From Coprinellus micaceus (taxonomy: Eukaryota > Basidiomycota > Agaricomycetes > Agaricales > Psathyrellaceae), in contig OX596334.1 in the NCBI GenBank assembly GCA_951394405.1, positions 4,836,001-4,900,000 of the forward strand: 64,000 bases of DNA, given 5' to 3'. Each line of letters opens with the position of its first letter. The stretch's first letter is position 1. Below are positions 46,185 to 56,468 of the stretch, in pieces. The translations under genes and the position numbers were made by a program. The notes under the pieces were generated by a model that was given only the letters and a program-made list of their open reading frames with translations, was not told where the DNA came from and did not search any database.

Positions 46185-47853
46185 ATGGCATTCAAAATCG
46201 TTCGTCATCGTCTCTGCCTCACGTCTTCGGTGTCCCTAACCCATGCGCTTAGACTTCAGGTCTCGTCGTACTGGCTACGATGTTCGCAGCGTCGACCGCT
46301 TTGCCCATCGTCCTGCGCGATTTCGACGACTTCGAGGCTCTGGACCTCGAGGCCCGCCAGGACGCCCTGTCGTGCTATCCGGTTGACGTCAACCAGATAA
46401 AGTCTTGTGAGTACACCGATTACCTCCTCCACGCATCTTACACATAACTGACTTTGGTCCCGTCCACGCCCAGTGCCTGCATGGGGGAAGATTGAACAGT
46501 ACGCAAAGGATACCTGGGGCGATGGTGGATGGAACATCGTCGCCAACCCCTCAGAGGTTAGTATGGCTTGCGCTCTCCTTGTCGTGCTTGACCTGACTGA
46601 TGTCGATCGCCCACAGTACCCTGATCGCGCTCTTCAAGTATGCGTGAAGACGTCCCAGGTCAAGGCCCAATTCACTGGTACGCGCCCATCTTCGTTCCTA
46701 CCACACGGCTTGGGACTAAAGGGCAGATTTCGTGTTGTTAGAGAAACCTCAGTGCACGAGCGACCGCCACAAAATCGAGGGCCAGTCGACCGGGGCGACC
46801 TCTGAAATCACGTTCACGACCAAGAGGGGCTCCAGCCAGACCTCGACTTGGACTGTCACTCGTGCGTTGAACTTTTCAATCTGTTTGCTGCCTATCGCTA
46901 ATAAGTGTGAATTTCGTGCAGGTTCCTCCACTATCGCGTCCTCTGTCAAGTTCACGCTCAGTGTCGGTATCCCAACTATCGGGACTGGTGGCGCCGAGAC
47001 AACCATGAGCACGGAGGTTAAGAATGAGAGGTCATCGACGTGAGTTCACATATGTCCCTTCGACGTGCGACCCCGCTCACTGCTGCCTATGTATAGGTTC
47101 ACCGGCGTTGTCAATAACGAAGAGTCTGTGATGATGAAGTTCAGTAACACACCTGGGCAGCAATGTAAGGTGGATCTCCTCACGGAAACGTGTACTGCAA
47201 AGGCTAGCGGCCGCGTCCCAGTGCTCGCAGATGGGTTCGTCTGGTTTAACTACAAGGATAAGGTGAGTCTCCGGTCCCTCCATCGCCGCTCTGGAATAGA
47301 ACCTCACACGAACGAATCACAGCGCGCTCCGAAAAACGATCCCAAAGGATCGAAACACTACAAATGTAAGTCACTCCTGTTCCCCTTCCTCCACACGCCA
47401 ATGACTAACGGCCCTCGAACAGACGCGGCGAGCATCAACAGCATCTTGAGCGAGGCCGAACGGACGACCTTCATCGAGTTCCAGGGTCCCGTCAACTCCA
47501 AGTCGGCCAGCACGTACAAGACTAACTGCGTCGACATCGGGAAGCCCCTCCCCCTCACCGCTGCGTCCACTTCCGGGAAGGCTACCGCTGTGAAGACCGG
47601 TTCCAAGCCTACGACAGGGAAGAAGCCCACCCCCGCCTCCAAGCCTGCGACTGGGAAGAAGCCCGCAACAAAGTCCGCCCCCACCAAGAAGCCTGCAACG
47701 AAATCCACCCCCACCAAGAAGCCCGCGGCGAAGGCCACCCCCACCAAGAAGCCTGCGGCGAAAGCCACGCCCGCCAAGAAGCCTGCAGCGAAGTCCGCCC
47801 CGGCGAAGAAATCGACGAAGCCTGCCCCGAAGAACTCAGTAGCGAAGGAGTGA
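46185..47853 (+). CDS. Secreted aerolysin-like beta-rich protein with histone-H1-like basic tail (copy 2)
   Basis: Start ATG 46185; about eight to nine exons, ~395 aa, the same intron positions as copy 1. A signal segment crosses the first intron (ending ASTALPIVL). Then LPAWGKIEQYAKDTWGDGGW, LQVCVKTSQVKAQFT, the Ser/Thr-rich alternating strands (SSQTSTWTV, IASSVKFTLSVGIPTIG), QQCKVDLLTETCTAKASGR and GFVWFNYKDK. The last ~95 residues are Lys/Ala/Pro/Thr repeats (KKPAAKATPTKKPAAKATPA), ending NSVAKE-stop at 47853. Most differences from copy 1 are conservative and the tail length is the same, which suggests selection on both. The beta-pore-former reading rests on the strand pattern and central turn only; several Cys are placed for disulfides, consistent with export. 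Confidence 0.75.
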
Positions 47854-48305
47854 GGGAGTTTCCTCTAGAATATTTATAGCACTGCTAGTATAATGTACCT
47901 CGGTAGGGGGCGAGGCCGATACCGAAAATAAAACAAACCTCGAAATCTTCCCCTCGTTCCTGAATCCCATGGGAAGGCACGACTCCTCCCACTGGCCACT
48001 ACCATGAAACACCAACTTGAACATGCATCGTCGATAATGTAAAGTAAATGGCTGGTAAAGATGAGTAGGCCTGTTCGAACCGAAATATTCACTCGCCTTC
48101 CGAAAAATGTGAGGCATTTCCAGCATGATTCCTCTGGAAACGCGGTAACAGTTGTCTTGTGTAATATGGCGTCGTGTTAAGCGCCCAGGGCAAAAGCAAA
48201 GAGGTCACGTTATCAGTCTCACGATGATCACGGATGATAAGCGCCCGTTGTCAGGCAACGGAACCTGCCTTCTTCCCTTCACCTGATTACGCACGCCTTA
48301 AGAGC
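47854..48305. other. Spacer, end of duplication and BTB promoter
   Basis: It contains the last ~90 bp of the inverted duplication and two TAAGCGCCC motifs (about 48178 and 48237) upstream of BTB member I. Confidence 0.5.
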
Positions 48306-49302
48306 ATGACCGACACAGACCCAGGAACCTCTGTGCAGAAGGGCAAGTTCTACTGCGAAACAGTTTCGATCCAGGTAAATGACCCTCGACAAGCCTCAAT
48401 CCGAACCGTTGGCTGACAGTGGACCCGCTTGGCGACAGGTTGAGAACAGCCTGCATCGGATACCCCGCAATCACCTTACAGAATGGTCCCAAGCGTTCAG
48501 AGATATGTTCGAGCTCCCTCAGGCTCCAGATTCAGAGGGCGTGAGCGACGCTCTCCCGATTCATCTCCCTGGATGCACCAACTTTGAATTCGAAAGCCTG
48601 TTAGAAATACTTATCACCCCCGGGTAGGGAGCCCGAATTCCCAGTCAGAAGGCGACTAACCCTGTCCTAAGGCATCTTTCCCCGCTCGAGCTGAGCCAGG
48701 AACAATGGATTGCCGGGCTCAAACTCAGCACAATGTGGGACATGCGCAAGGTGCGTCTCATGGTCTAGGCCCTTGAGCACCTTATCACTAATTCACCACC
48801 AAAGATACGGATACTCTGCATCAAGGAGCTATCCTCCTCCGATCTCACTTATATCGAGAAAGTGAAGCTTGGCCGACTGTATAAGGTGCCGGACTGGATC
48901 ATTGAAGGGTGCACAGCGCTTGTCGCTGACGCTGGCAGCTTGAACCTCGAGGCCCTCTCCACTCTGGGATGGGAAACCGCCGCACGGGTGGCTTGGATCA
49001 GCAGGGAGTATGCCATGGCAGGCCTCTCTGCCCATCGAACGGCGGCAGGGATCGGCGCTATACCTCCCGCCATTTGGCGGTGCGGAAACTGCAGCGCCAC
49101 GGGAAATTTCCAGTCCGGGTATTGCTTCGGGTGTAGGAATCACACCTCGTCGATATCAGTCGATATGGCCTCTGTGGTGATCACCACCGCAAACGGTGCT
49201 GGAGGGGTTACGCCTGTGTCGGGAGGTATGGGGAATTCGGACGATATCTCTGAGTTAGTCCTGGCAGCGTTCGGGGATGAGCTGAGTCAAATGAGCGAAT
49301 GA
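48306..49302 (+). CDS. BTB-domain protein with two Cys pairs, member I (plus strand)
   Basis: Four exons: 48306-48374, 48439-48623, 48672-48750 and 48805-49302; 831 bp, 276 aa. It starts MTDTDPGTSVQKGKFYCETV. BTB core: LHRIPRNHLTEWSQAFRDMF, ELPQAPDSEGVSDALPIHLP and GCTNFEFESLLEILITP. Then LELSQEQWIAGLKLSTMWDM, VKLGRLYKVPDWIIEGCTAL, LGWETAARVAWISREYA, Cys pairs CGNC and CFGC, end FGDELSQMSE-stop. It is the best template for the family's exon structure because every splice site is canonical. It lies on the opposite strand to the main array. Confidence 0.85.
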
Positions 49303-50139
49303 TTCAACATTTCGTAGGATCATAACTCCTCGCCCATGAGCTGTGTACTATAGTATATGATACTAATTCATTATTGGCACTCGCATGCCGAAACTCGTTT
49401 CACGGGCAGGCCTCCTGCAATGAAGCGCGCCGGGGCTTACTAGCAAAAATTTGAGTTGACAACGTACGACAAGTTTCCTTTCGAGGGAGCATTACCGCCG
49501 TGCACGCGCCAATCCCGGGGATTCCAGTGCCCCGGGCAAGTTCCAGGACATTGGGTGCCCTTGGATGCCCACGGGCGCTCACGACCGAACCTTCTTTGAT
49601 ACGGCGCTGGAAAATGGGCGCTCGAATACCACCAACGACTAAACGGGCAAAGTCCGCGCCTAGGACTCGGACTCACTGACCAAAGCGGCATACTTCAGTA
49701 TCTTCGGTCTCAGAACTGCGTTTAAGGGAACGTCCCAGGCGTGAGGGTTCATTCACCCGCACCCCTTAAACCTCAAAAAAGAAACCCCCCGCTGTGTTAC
49801 CCTTGCCTGGGGTAGATATGCCAACTTGTTAATTCCAGGGCGTCACTTAACCTTTCGAGCGCTCATCACGCAGATCCTGGCCATGTCGTTGTGTGGTCTC
49901 GAATCGGTCGCCCCGGCCACTTATCCTGACAGTGGGCGTCTCCCTCCGGGATTTCCGCAGAGAACCATCGAACGCTACCCCTGAAATTCTAGTATAAAAA
50001 GCTTGGTGTCGACAGAGAGAACGCAAGAGCCGGCCTCTCCACATCCTCACCAAAGAAAGCTCAGTTACTGGCTAGCTGACGCCCCAAACCCCTCATTTCT
50101 GCACCAACACCTCGACGAATCTGCTTAACGTTCACTACG
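49303..50139. other. Intergenic region
   Basis: No gene is seen. It carries the promoter of the third secreted-protein relative, with TATAAAAA at 49993-50000. Confidence 0.45.
49993..50000 (+). promoter_or_regulatory. TATA box upstream of the interrupted secreted-protein gene
   Basis: TATAAAAA lies about 140 bp before ATG 50140, in the same relative place as in the two duplicated copies. Confidence 0.5.
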
Positions 50140-52952
50140 ATGGCTTTCATTCCCGTAGGTCACTATTCCTACACGATGTGTTCACACACTAATCCTGAAG
50201 CACCGATACACAGTCCTCTCGGTTTATTACTGTGTCGATGCTGCTGTTGGCCACCACCCTTGCGAATAGCATGCCTATTTCTCTGACACATTTAGAGCTC
50301 GAGCACATCTACGTCCGTGGGGCAACCTGCAACCCAGTCACTTTGGACCAGCTTCAGAAGCGTAAGTGTCAGCCACAAGAAGGTAGGACAACATTTGTAA
50401 CTGGGATCTACCTTAGTTTCCGCGTGGCCCAAGGTCGTGAAATACGCTGAAGAGCACTGGGGCTCTGGCGGAGGGCCAAAGGTCAACCCTCCGGAGGTAA
50501 GCAGCACCGATTCCCAATGACTTCAGGCTCACCTTTTGTGCAGTACCCTGAACGTGGTGTGGATGCGTGCATGACATCAGGGAAAAGCCCCCGGTGGAAA
50601 TTGCGACACTTTTCGTAGATGTTCAAAAATATTCATCATTCTTGAAACATTTTGGACTTTCTCGAGAAAGCGAGACCCCCTCTTGGGGTTATTCAAACAT
50701 TCTACCATATTCCATAGGATCTGCCGAACTTACCGTGCAATGTTTCGCTGGTGCACATGAGTTTAAATGCCTCTCAACCTCGCGGAGCAGGCCCAGAGCA
50801 AGCTATCACGGGCTCACAACGCAGAACTTGCGCAGAACTTCAGTACCGGCCATTTCTGCCATGTTACCATAAAGAAGTTTGACCCTGAGTCTAGTATACA
50901 TAACGTAACACGTTGGATCTTACATCCAACAGCCTGCATGTAAGGACTCCACTGAGTCCATCCGAGTCCTTCTGAGGAGTCACTTTTGACGCGCGAGCTT
51001 GAAAGCTGAAAACGCGAAGTCGATTCGGGCGGAGCTAGAATTTGCCATCGAAAGCCTCCACGCGCAAACGGGAGCGCTGTCCTTTGTCCTGTCATCATCC
51101 CACTTCGCATTGCCCTTCAGGACACAGCACTCGAGGATCCTACCAAGACCTTGTACAGCTTACCATCCCTGTCGCCATGGTGTGGATGCGTAGTCTCCCT
51201 CTTGCAGTTGGGGCAAGTGACTGAAGTAGTGGACCCTGAGGTACGAGCCAGCGCGGCCTCCCCTCGACTTTTGACACAGCTCAACCTTTCGTATTCTCCC
51301 TAGACCCTGTTTTACTTCGACTCCCTCAGGCAGTTGCTGCACAGCCGCTGCCACGTCAAAGTCCGCGCTTGGGTCACCCACAAGTATGTGGTATGTCGGC
51401 GCCCTGTTTACAGCTTTGACAAACCCACTGACTACCTCCTAGTTCTCGGCACCAGCTTCCCACAGAGAGGACACCCCTTGCCGGCTTGAATTCACCCCAC
51501 CTTCCTCAACCTCCCTCGAGCCGTCTTCCCCGCCTCAGTGATGTGTACATAGAACTCGGTCGCTATCGCGAGGGACCGCCTGACCCTTTAAATACGTCTA
51601 TACCTGTACCTACTTCACAGAGCCCATGTAACCGCCCGTACATAGCGCTTTGACAATGCATTCATTTTCTACGTACCTCTAATGCCCTTCGGTCGAATGC
51701 ACTTGAAAATGCAAGAACATAAGCCAAACACTAACCTGGGCCTAGGTGGAAATGTTACAGAATCTTCAGCCTTTTCAAGAATATCGGAGAATGCTAGGGG
51801 GGGACGTTTTGATTCGCACCCAGGGCAGACATTCCCAACTTTTTCAAGAAAAGTTGAACAAAGTTGAAAATATTCATACATTCTCGGGAATTCCACAATT
51901 TGGTTTTTCCTGATGGAACGTCGCAACTGTCAATGCGCAATGGGCGGAGCAACCAACTTGCGAAGTCATCGCGGGAGGACAAGAAGGGAAAGTAACAAAC
52001 GGAGAGCTAGCTGTCTCCTGGAAAGCTACCATTGGGACCAGCTCCAAAGCTTCCTGGAGTGTAACTCGTGAGTGTCTACTGGGAGAAGAGTGGGACCTTA
52101 TGCTTACATTTCGCACTCATAGACGCTTCCGAGGTCACTGCGGGTGCTGAGTACTCCATCAGCGCCGAGGTCCCAGGGATCGCCGAGTTCTCGACTAAAC
52201 TCTCATTCTCGGGGACTGTCAGAAACGAGAGGTCGTCTTCGTGCGTCACGCTTCGCTTTGGCTCACATTTGTGTTTGCGCTCACGTAGCCCTGCAACAAC
52301 CAGCTTCGAGTCGAGCAATGACCAGATGCTGGAACAGACCTTCGAATACAAGAATGAACCCGGAAAGCAATGCAAGTTCACGGTGGGTCCCTAGCCTCAC
52401 CACTTTAAAGAAATCCGCTGATCTGTTCTTAGGTTGACACAAAGGTTTGCAAGGCCACCGCGATAGCACAGGTCCCTGTCGTCCTCACGGGCCGCGTGTG
52501 GTTCTACTACGGAGAGTCTCGCAAAGACAAGGTTTCTGGCGGATCTGACGGACACTATCACTGTAAGTGGCCTGACGATAGCGAGGCAGATAGTGGCTTA
52601 CCCGGCATGCGGCATAGGGAATGTGAACCTTGATGAGGTTCTCAATGAGGCGGAGCGGACCACCTACATCGAGATCAAGGGCCCTGTCAATGCTCAGTCA
52701 AGAACGGCATATGCCCTTGACTGTGATCCCTCCAATGCGGCCGCCAGGAAAGTGGTGAGTAAGAAGTCAACCGGTGCACCCAAGAACACCAGCACGAAAG
52801 GCCAGTCCAAGGATTCCAAGGATGTCAAGTCTCCTGCCGGGAAGCCCTCCGCAGTGAAGCCAAAGGCTTCCAGCGGCAAGCCGAAACCCAGGAGGGTCGG
52901 AGCCTCCCGTCCGCAGCCCTCGCGTAGGCCTACTGGCTCTCGCCGTCGTTAA
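50140..52952 (+). pseudogene. Third relative of the secreted aerolysin-like family, split by an insertion
   Basis: The 5' part (50140-50578) has ATG 50140 (MAFIP), a signal segment in exon 2 (ITVSMLLLATTLANSMPI), the family's AWPKVVKYAEEHWGSGGG motif and YPERGVDACMTSG. Family homology then stops for about 1.33 kb. It resumes at about 51915 with VNAQWAEQPTCEV, SSKASWSVT, EVPGIAEFSTKLSFSGTV, KQCKFTV and GRVWFYYGESRKDK. A basic tail follows (KPSAVKPKASSGKPKPRRVG), ending SRRR-stop at 52952. The tail is Lys/Arg/Ser/Pro-rich but not the regular H1-like repeat of the other two copies. As it stands the gene cannot encode a full protein unless the inserted DNA is removed. Sequence divergence shows it is older than the inverted pair. 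Confidence 0.6.
50578..51912. mobile_element. Candidate non-autonomous DNA transposon inserted in an exon
   Basis: The segment interrupting the gene begins CATCAGGGAAAAGCC and its other end, reverse-complemented, begins CATCAGGAAAAACC. Farther in, both ends share GTGGAA, TTCTTGAAA and ATATTC blocks in the same order over roughly 150-200 bp, by eye about 60-70 percent alike. This fits old terminal inverted repeats. No transposase frame was found in the 1.33 kb and a target duplication is not obvious. Confidence 0.45.
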
Positions 52953-53192
52953 TGTGGTTCCTAGTCAAGTCTGTAGAGTCAGGAGTTGTAGAACATGATT
53001 CATGGGTTTCGTTCCCTGCAGTTTAAAGCAAGTTTGAATTTCCACCCCGAATAAGCACTGGATGGATGCTCGCTGAGGGTACCCATCGTGGCCTTCGTCA
53101 CCGCCCTCCGACTGCTGCACATGAGCCTAATAAATGCAGTTGACCCCTATATTTCACGTCTCGGGAGAAGGAAGGTATCCATAACACCCTGT

Positions 53193-54275
53193 TTAAAGCG
53201 ACCGAGACTCCCATGCTTCAATCTCTCTCAACTCCTCTGCGAATGTTTTCCCAACAATCGCCGCACCAGTCTCAAGAGGTTTAGAGGTAAGGATTGTAGA
53301 TGCTGGCAGCTCCATACTGATGTTATGACTCTTTTTGTTGAACCGAATGCCCTCTGTGCACCCGGCCTTGGGGCAGATGCATTCAATTCGCAAACAGTCC
53401 CTTTCCACGGAGTTGAGGTACATCGACGAGGGAAGTGGAACCATAGTGTTCATGGCCGGTTTTGAGGGCTTCGTGTACTCGATTTTCAAAGGGGTGGAAC
53501 ACGAAGCGCAAATCCAGTCGAGCTGCTTGGGGTATGTGGATGTCAGGATCGTGGAATGGCCTGACGCCGGTAGGAGCCTTGCAGCCCACGCAAGTCGCGC
53601 CGCGAACTCCCACCCGAACGATGATGCCAGCGAATCCAGCGCCGTATCGGGATCCCTGTCTTCGACCAGCGACTGGCAACCCTCGAGGAACCATCTTCGA
53701 ACTTTGTACGTCCTTCCCAGGATAACGCTCTCCGTCGGGCTAAGATCGAGCGACGAAAGCTTTTCGATCGCGAGGTTACGAACCTGAGGAAGAGTGGACA
53801 AGTGCAAGACGGTTAGGAGCATCGCCTGCCGGCGTATTAAGAGTGAACGGACCTCGGGCATGTCCCACATGGTGCCGAGCTTGAGCACGGCGACCCACCC
53901 GTCCTTGGAGAGCGTCACCGGTTGGATCAAACTGAAATGGGGATGAGAATGACATACTGCACGCAACGAGTACATGAAGGGCTCGGGTGCTCACGTTGGT
54001 GTCAGAATGACCTCCATCAAGCTTTCAAACTCTTTGCTCGTGCATCCACTCAGGACGATGGGGCTCTCCTCCGAATTACCCTCCGCATCAGGGCTAGATG
54101 GCAAGGAGAACATATCCCTGAAGACCTGAGACCACGTTTCAAGGTGGTGCCTTGGTACGCGGTAGAGATCGTTCTCAACCTATGATACTTGGTGAGATAC
54201 CGGGGCTACCGATGGTCCCAATGAAGCACTCACCCTCAACGTGACGACGTCGTAGAAGAATTTTCCTTTAGCCAT
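53193..54275 (-). CDS. BTB-domain protein with Cys pairs, member J
   Basis: Start ATG 54275 (MAKGKFFYDVVTLR). BTB exon: LYRVPRHHLETWSQVFRDMF, SLPSSPDAEGNSEESPIVLS and GCTSKEFESLMEVILTPT. Third exon LSKDGWVAVLKLGTMWDMPE. Then ILGRTYKVRRWFLEGCQSLV and FGWEFAARLAWAARLLP, Cys pair CASC, and a second group in IECICPKAGCTEGIRF, ending EIEAWESRSL-stop at 53193. A typical intact member. An ATAAGCGCCC motif lies about 175 bp upstream. Confidence 0.8.
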
Positions 54276-54562
54276 GTTAACGAGATCGTGTAGACAGCGG
54301 GAGCGAGGAGACGGTGAGGAACGGAGGGAAAGGGGAAGGAGAGAAGCAGTAATAATGAAAGCCTCATGTATCGATAAGCCCACGTTTAAGAGGGGTGTGG
54401 GCGACACAGCATTGGTGCCATCACCCCATGACCGGCGCAGCAGGATAATAAGCGCCCGGACATACAAGCGAGACCCGCTCAGAATGAGGGGCAACCAAAT
54501 TCCCATTTGCCGTGCGTAGTCATGAAGGATTAGCCTGTAAACATATCAACAAAAGGCTTGCT

Positions 54563-56468
54563 CTAAATCTGCCCTTGCTGCACCATCCCTTGTACGGCCC
54601 CATGCTCGTATTCCCAATACCCTCTCGCATTCTCGTGGTCCGATCCTCTCGCCCTCTCCCTAGCCCAAGCGGCTGTAAACCCAATCTCGCTCACGCCGTT
54701 TGCATCGGATGCGACGGTGTCGAAGAACGAGTAGGCGTCATCCCATCCGTCGGTGAAGCCAGCGAAGAAGCGATGGTGCTCGTATGAACCCCCCACGCGC
54801 CGCCAGTACGCCACGTGGGTATCTACGTGAAATGTCAGTTATTCGCCCAGGATTAAAATAAGAGAGTTGAGACGTACCGTACGCCGTCCTCCTCCTCAGG
54901 TCCCTCGCGTGCGCTCTTCGCTCCGTTTCCGCCACTGAATCGTTCGGGATTCTCTTCTTCCTCATCCCCGGTACGGTCTGAAGAAACACGTTCGCCTTAA
55001 CTGCATCCTTCAAGCTCCACCCCACGTCTTTTCCATACACCTCACTCTCCTTCTTCAGCGTCCACCAATACCACCCACCACAGTACTTTTCATACACAGC
55101 CAACTGTGCCTCGACGAACGCCCTCCTCTTTCCATGGGTTCCCCGCAACGAAGCGGGGTTCAAACCGCAGGACCACTCCCCCACGATCATACCACCCCCA
55201 GCGCGGCCTAGCATCTCTGTGGCTGAGGCGAAGGACTTCTGGAGGGATCCGTTGGGGTCGAGGAGAGCGCGGGTATGATCTTGAACGCTCGTACGATTGT
55301 CTTCTGGAGTGAAGCACCTATATAGGTGATGATCGAGGACGAGTAAGGCGCCTTTCTCATCTTTGCCCCCACACACACCGGTCGACGCCGGAGAACTCAA
55401 CCTCCCCTGCTCTTTCGATGCCCAGTTGGCGTAGCTCCCGAGACGCCATACTTCCCCTAGGTAAATCGGGATACCGGGGTACTCTTTCCGCACTCCAGCG
55501 ACTGCGTTCAAGTACCATTCGCGGAGGATGTCGTCGTTGGGTGGGGCGGGTTCGTTGAGGAGCTCAATGCCGGTGACGTTGGTGAGTGGGGGTGACTGGG
55601 ATGAGCAGAAGTGGTTGAGAGCGCGGGCGAGGGAGGTTATGGCGTAGAGGCCACGGCGAAGATTATGGGGATCGTTGAAGAAGTTGGCGGAGAGAGAGGT
55701 GCCAGAGTGGGGATCGGCGTTCTGTTTGCCGGGGGCGGCGTGGAGGTCTAGACGAGAGGTCGGTCAATATGATCTTCGAAGCGGATAGGCGGGCCAAAGA
55801 GGGATGGCGAAATGGACGTACCGATGAGAACAGTCATATTCATCCTCGACGCCGTCAGGATAGCGTCAGTGATCCTCCTCCAAGCCCCCTCGTACACGGT
55901 GTAGAATGGGTAGAAATCGGTATCGTCGAGTATCCTCTTATCCGCTCCGCACACGTGGTAATAGCCAATCTGATACACGGGGTACGGTTAGTCCTTGAGC
56001 ACATTACGGTCAAAGAGAGGGCGATACACACTGGTATCCTGACCGAGTTGATGCCGATGCTCGCCATCCAGTCCCAGTCCCTCTGCGTGATCCACGTATC
56101 CCAATGCTTCTCCAGGATATCCTTGGCGTTCGTGCCTTTCGCGACATCGAGGTCGCTCGCTGCAGGATGAGCCGCTTGACGGAATGGAGTATCGGTTATC
56201 CAGCGTTCGAGGGTAAACCAAGAGCCTATTTGGAGTGGGACATTTGCAGTTCGGTGAGCCAGGAGCTTTATGCGGACAAGGACTTGGAAAGCTCACCTAG
56301 ATTAACCCCGCGATGTTTTCGATACTTCAACCAGTCCTCTTTCCGTGGCGGGCTGGTCGGAATGACGCCCTCAGCCTGTGTTGAAATCGCTGGGTCGCTC
56401 TCATCGAGGCTGAAACGCTGCATGGACTCCTGCAAGTCGCCTTTAATCCCTTTCAGGAACTTCCTCAT
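54563..56468 (-). CDS. Glycoside hydrolase family 5 (exo-beta-1,3-glucanase-like, GH5_9 type)
   Basis: Start ATG 56468 (MRKFLKGIKGDLQESMQRFS); the frame is open farther upstream but has no ATG near. Exons then read WLKYRKHRGVNLG, WITDTPFRQAAHP, WDTWITQRDWDWMASIGINS with VRIP, and IGYYHVCG. VYEGAWRRITDAILTASRMN, MTVLIDLHAAPGKQN, the acid/base Glu in GIELLNEPAPPND, LVLDHHLYRCFTPED and the nucleophile Glu in MIVGEWSCGLNPASLRGT follow, then YEKYCGGWYWWTLKKES. A C-terminal extension ends VQGMVQQGQI-stop at 54563. No signal peptide is visible at this start, unlike secreted exo-glucanases, so it may be intracellular or an upstream exon is missing. The expected substrate is beta-1,3-glucan or a related wall glucan. 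Confidence 0.8.

Larger units (their letters stand above)
45110..47945. repeat. Right arm of ~2.8 kb inverted duplication
   Basis: Reverse-complement partner of 21520-24330, including upstream block, promoter, gene, introns and 3' flank. Limits were estimated by eye from the last shared motifs (GGGCGCTAAA at the left, CCTCGGTAGGGG and the following ~40 bp at the right). Confidence 0.8.

Noticed and set aside
47644..47850. True histone H1 gene
   Set aside because: Only the Lys/Ala/Pro tail is H1-like; there is no winged-helix globular domain and the tail is in frame with a secreted protein.
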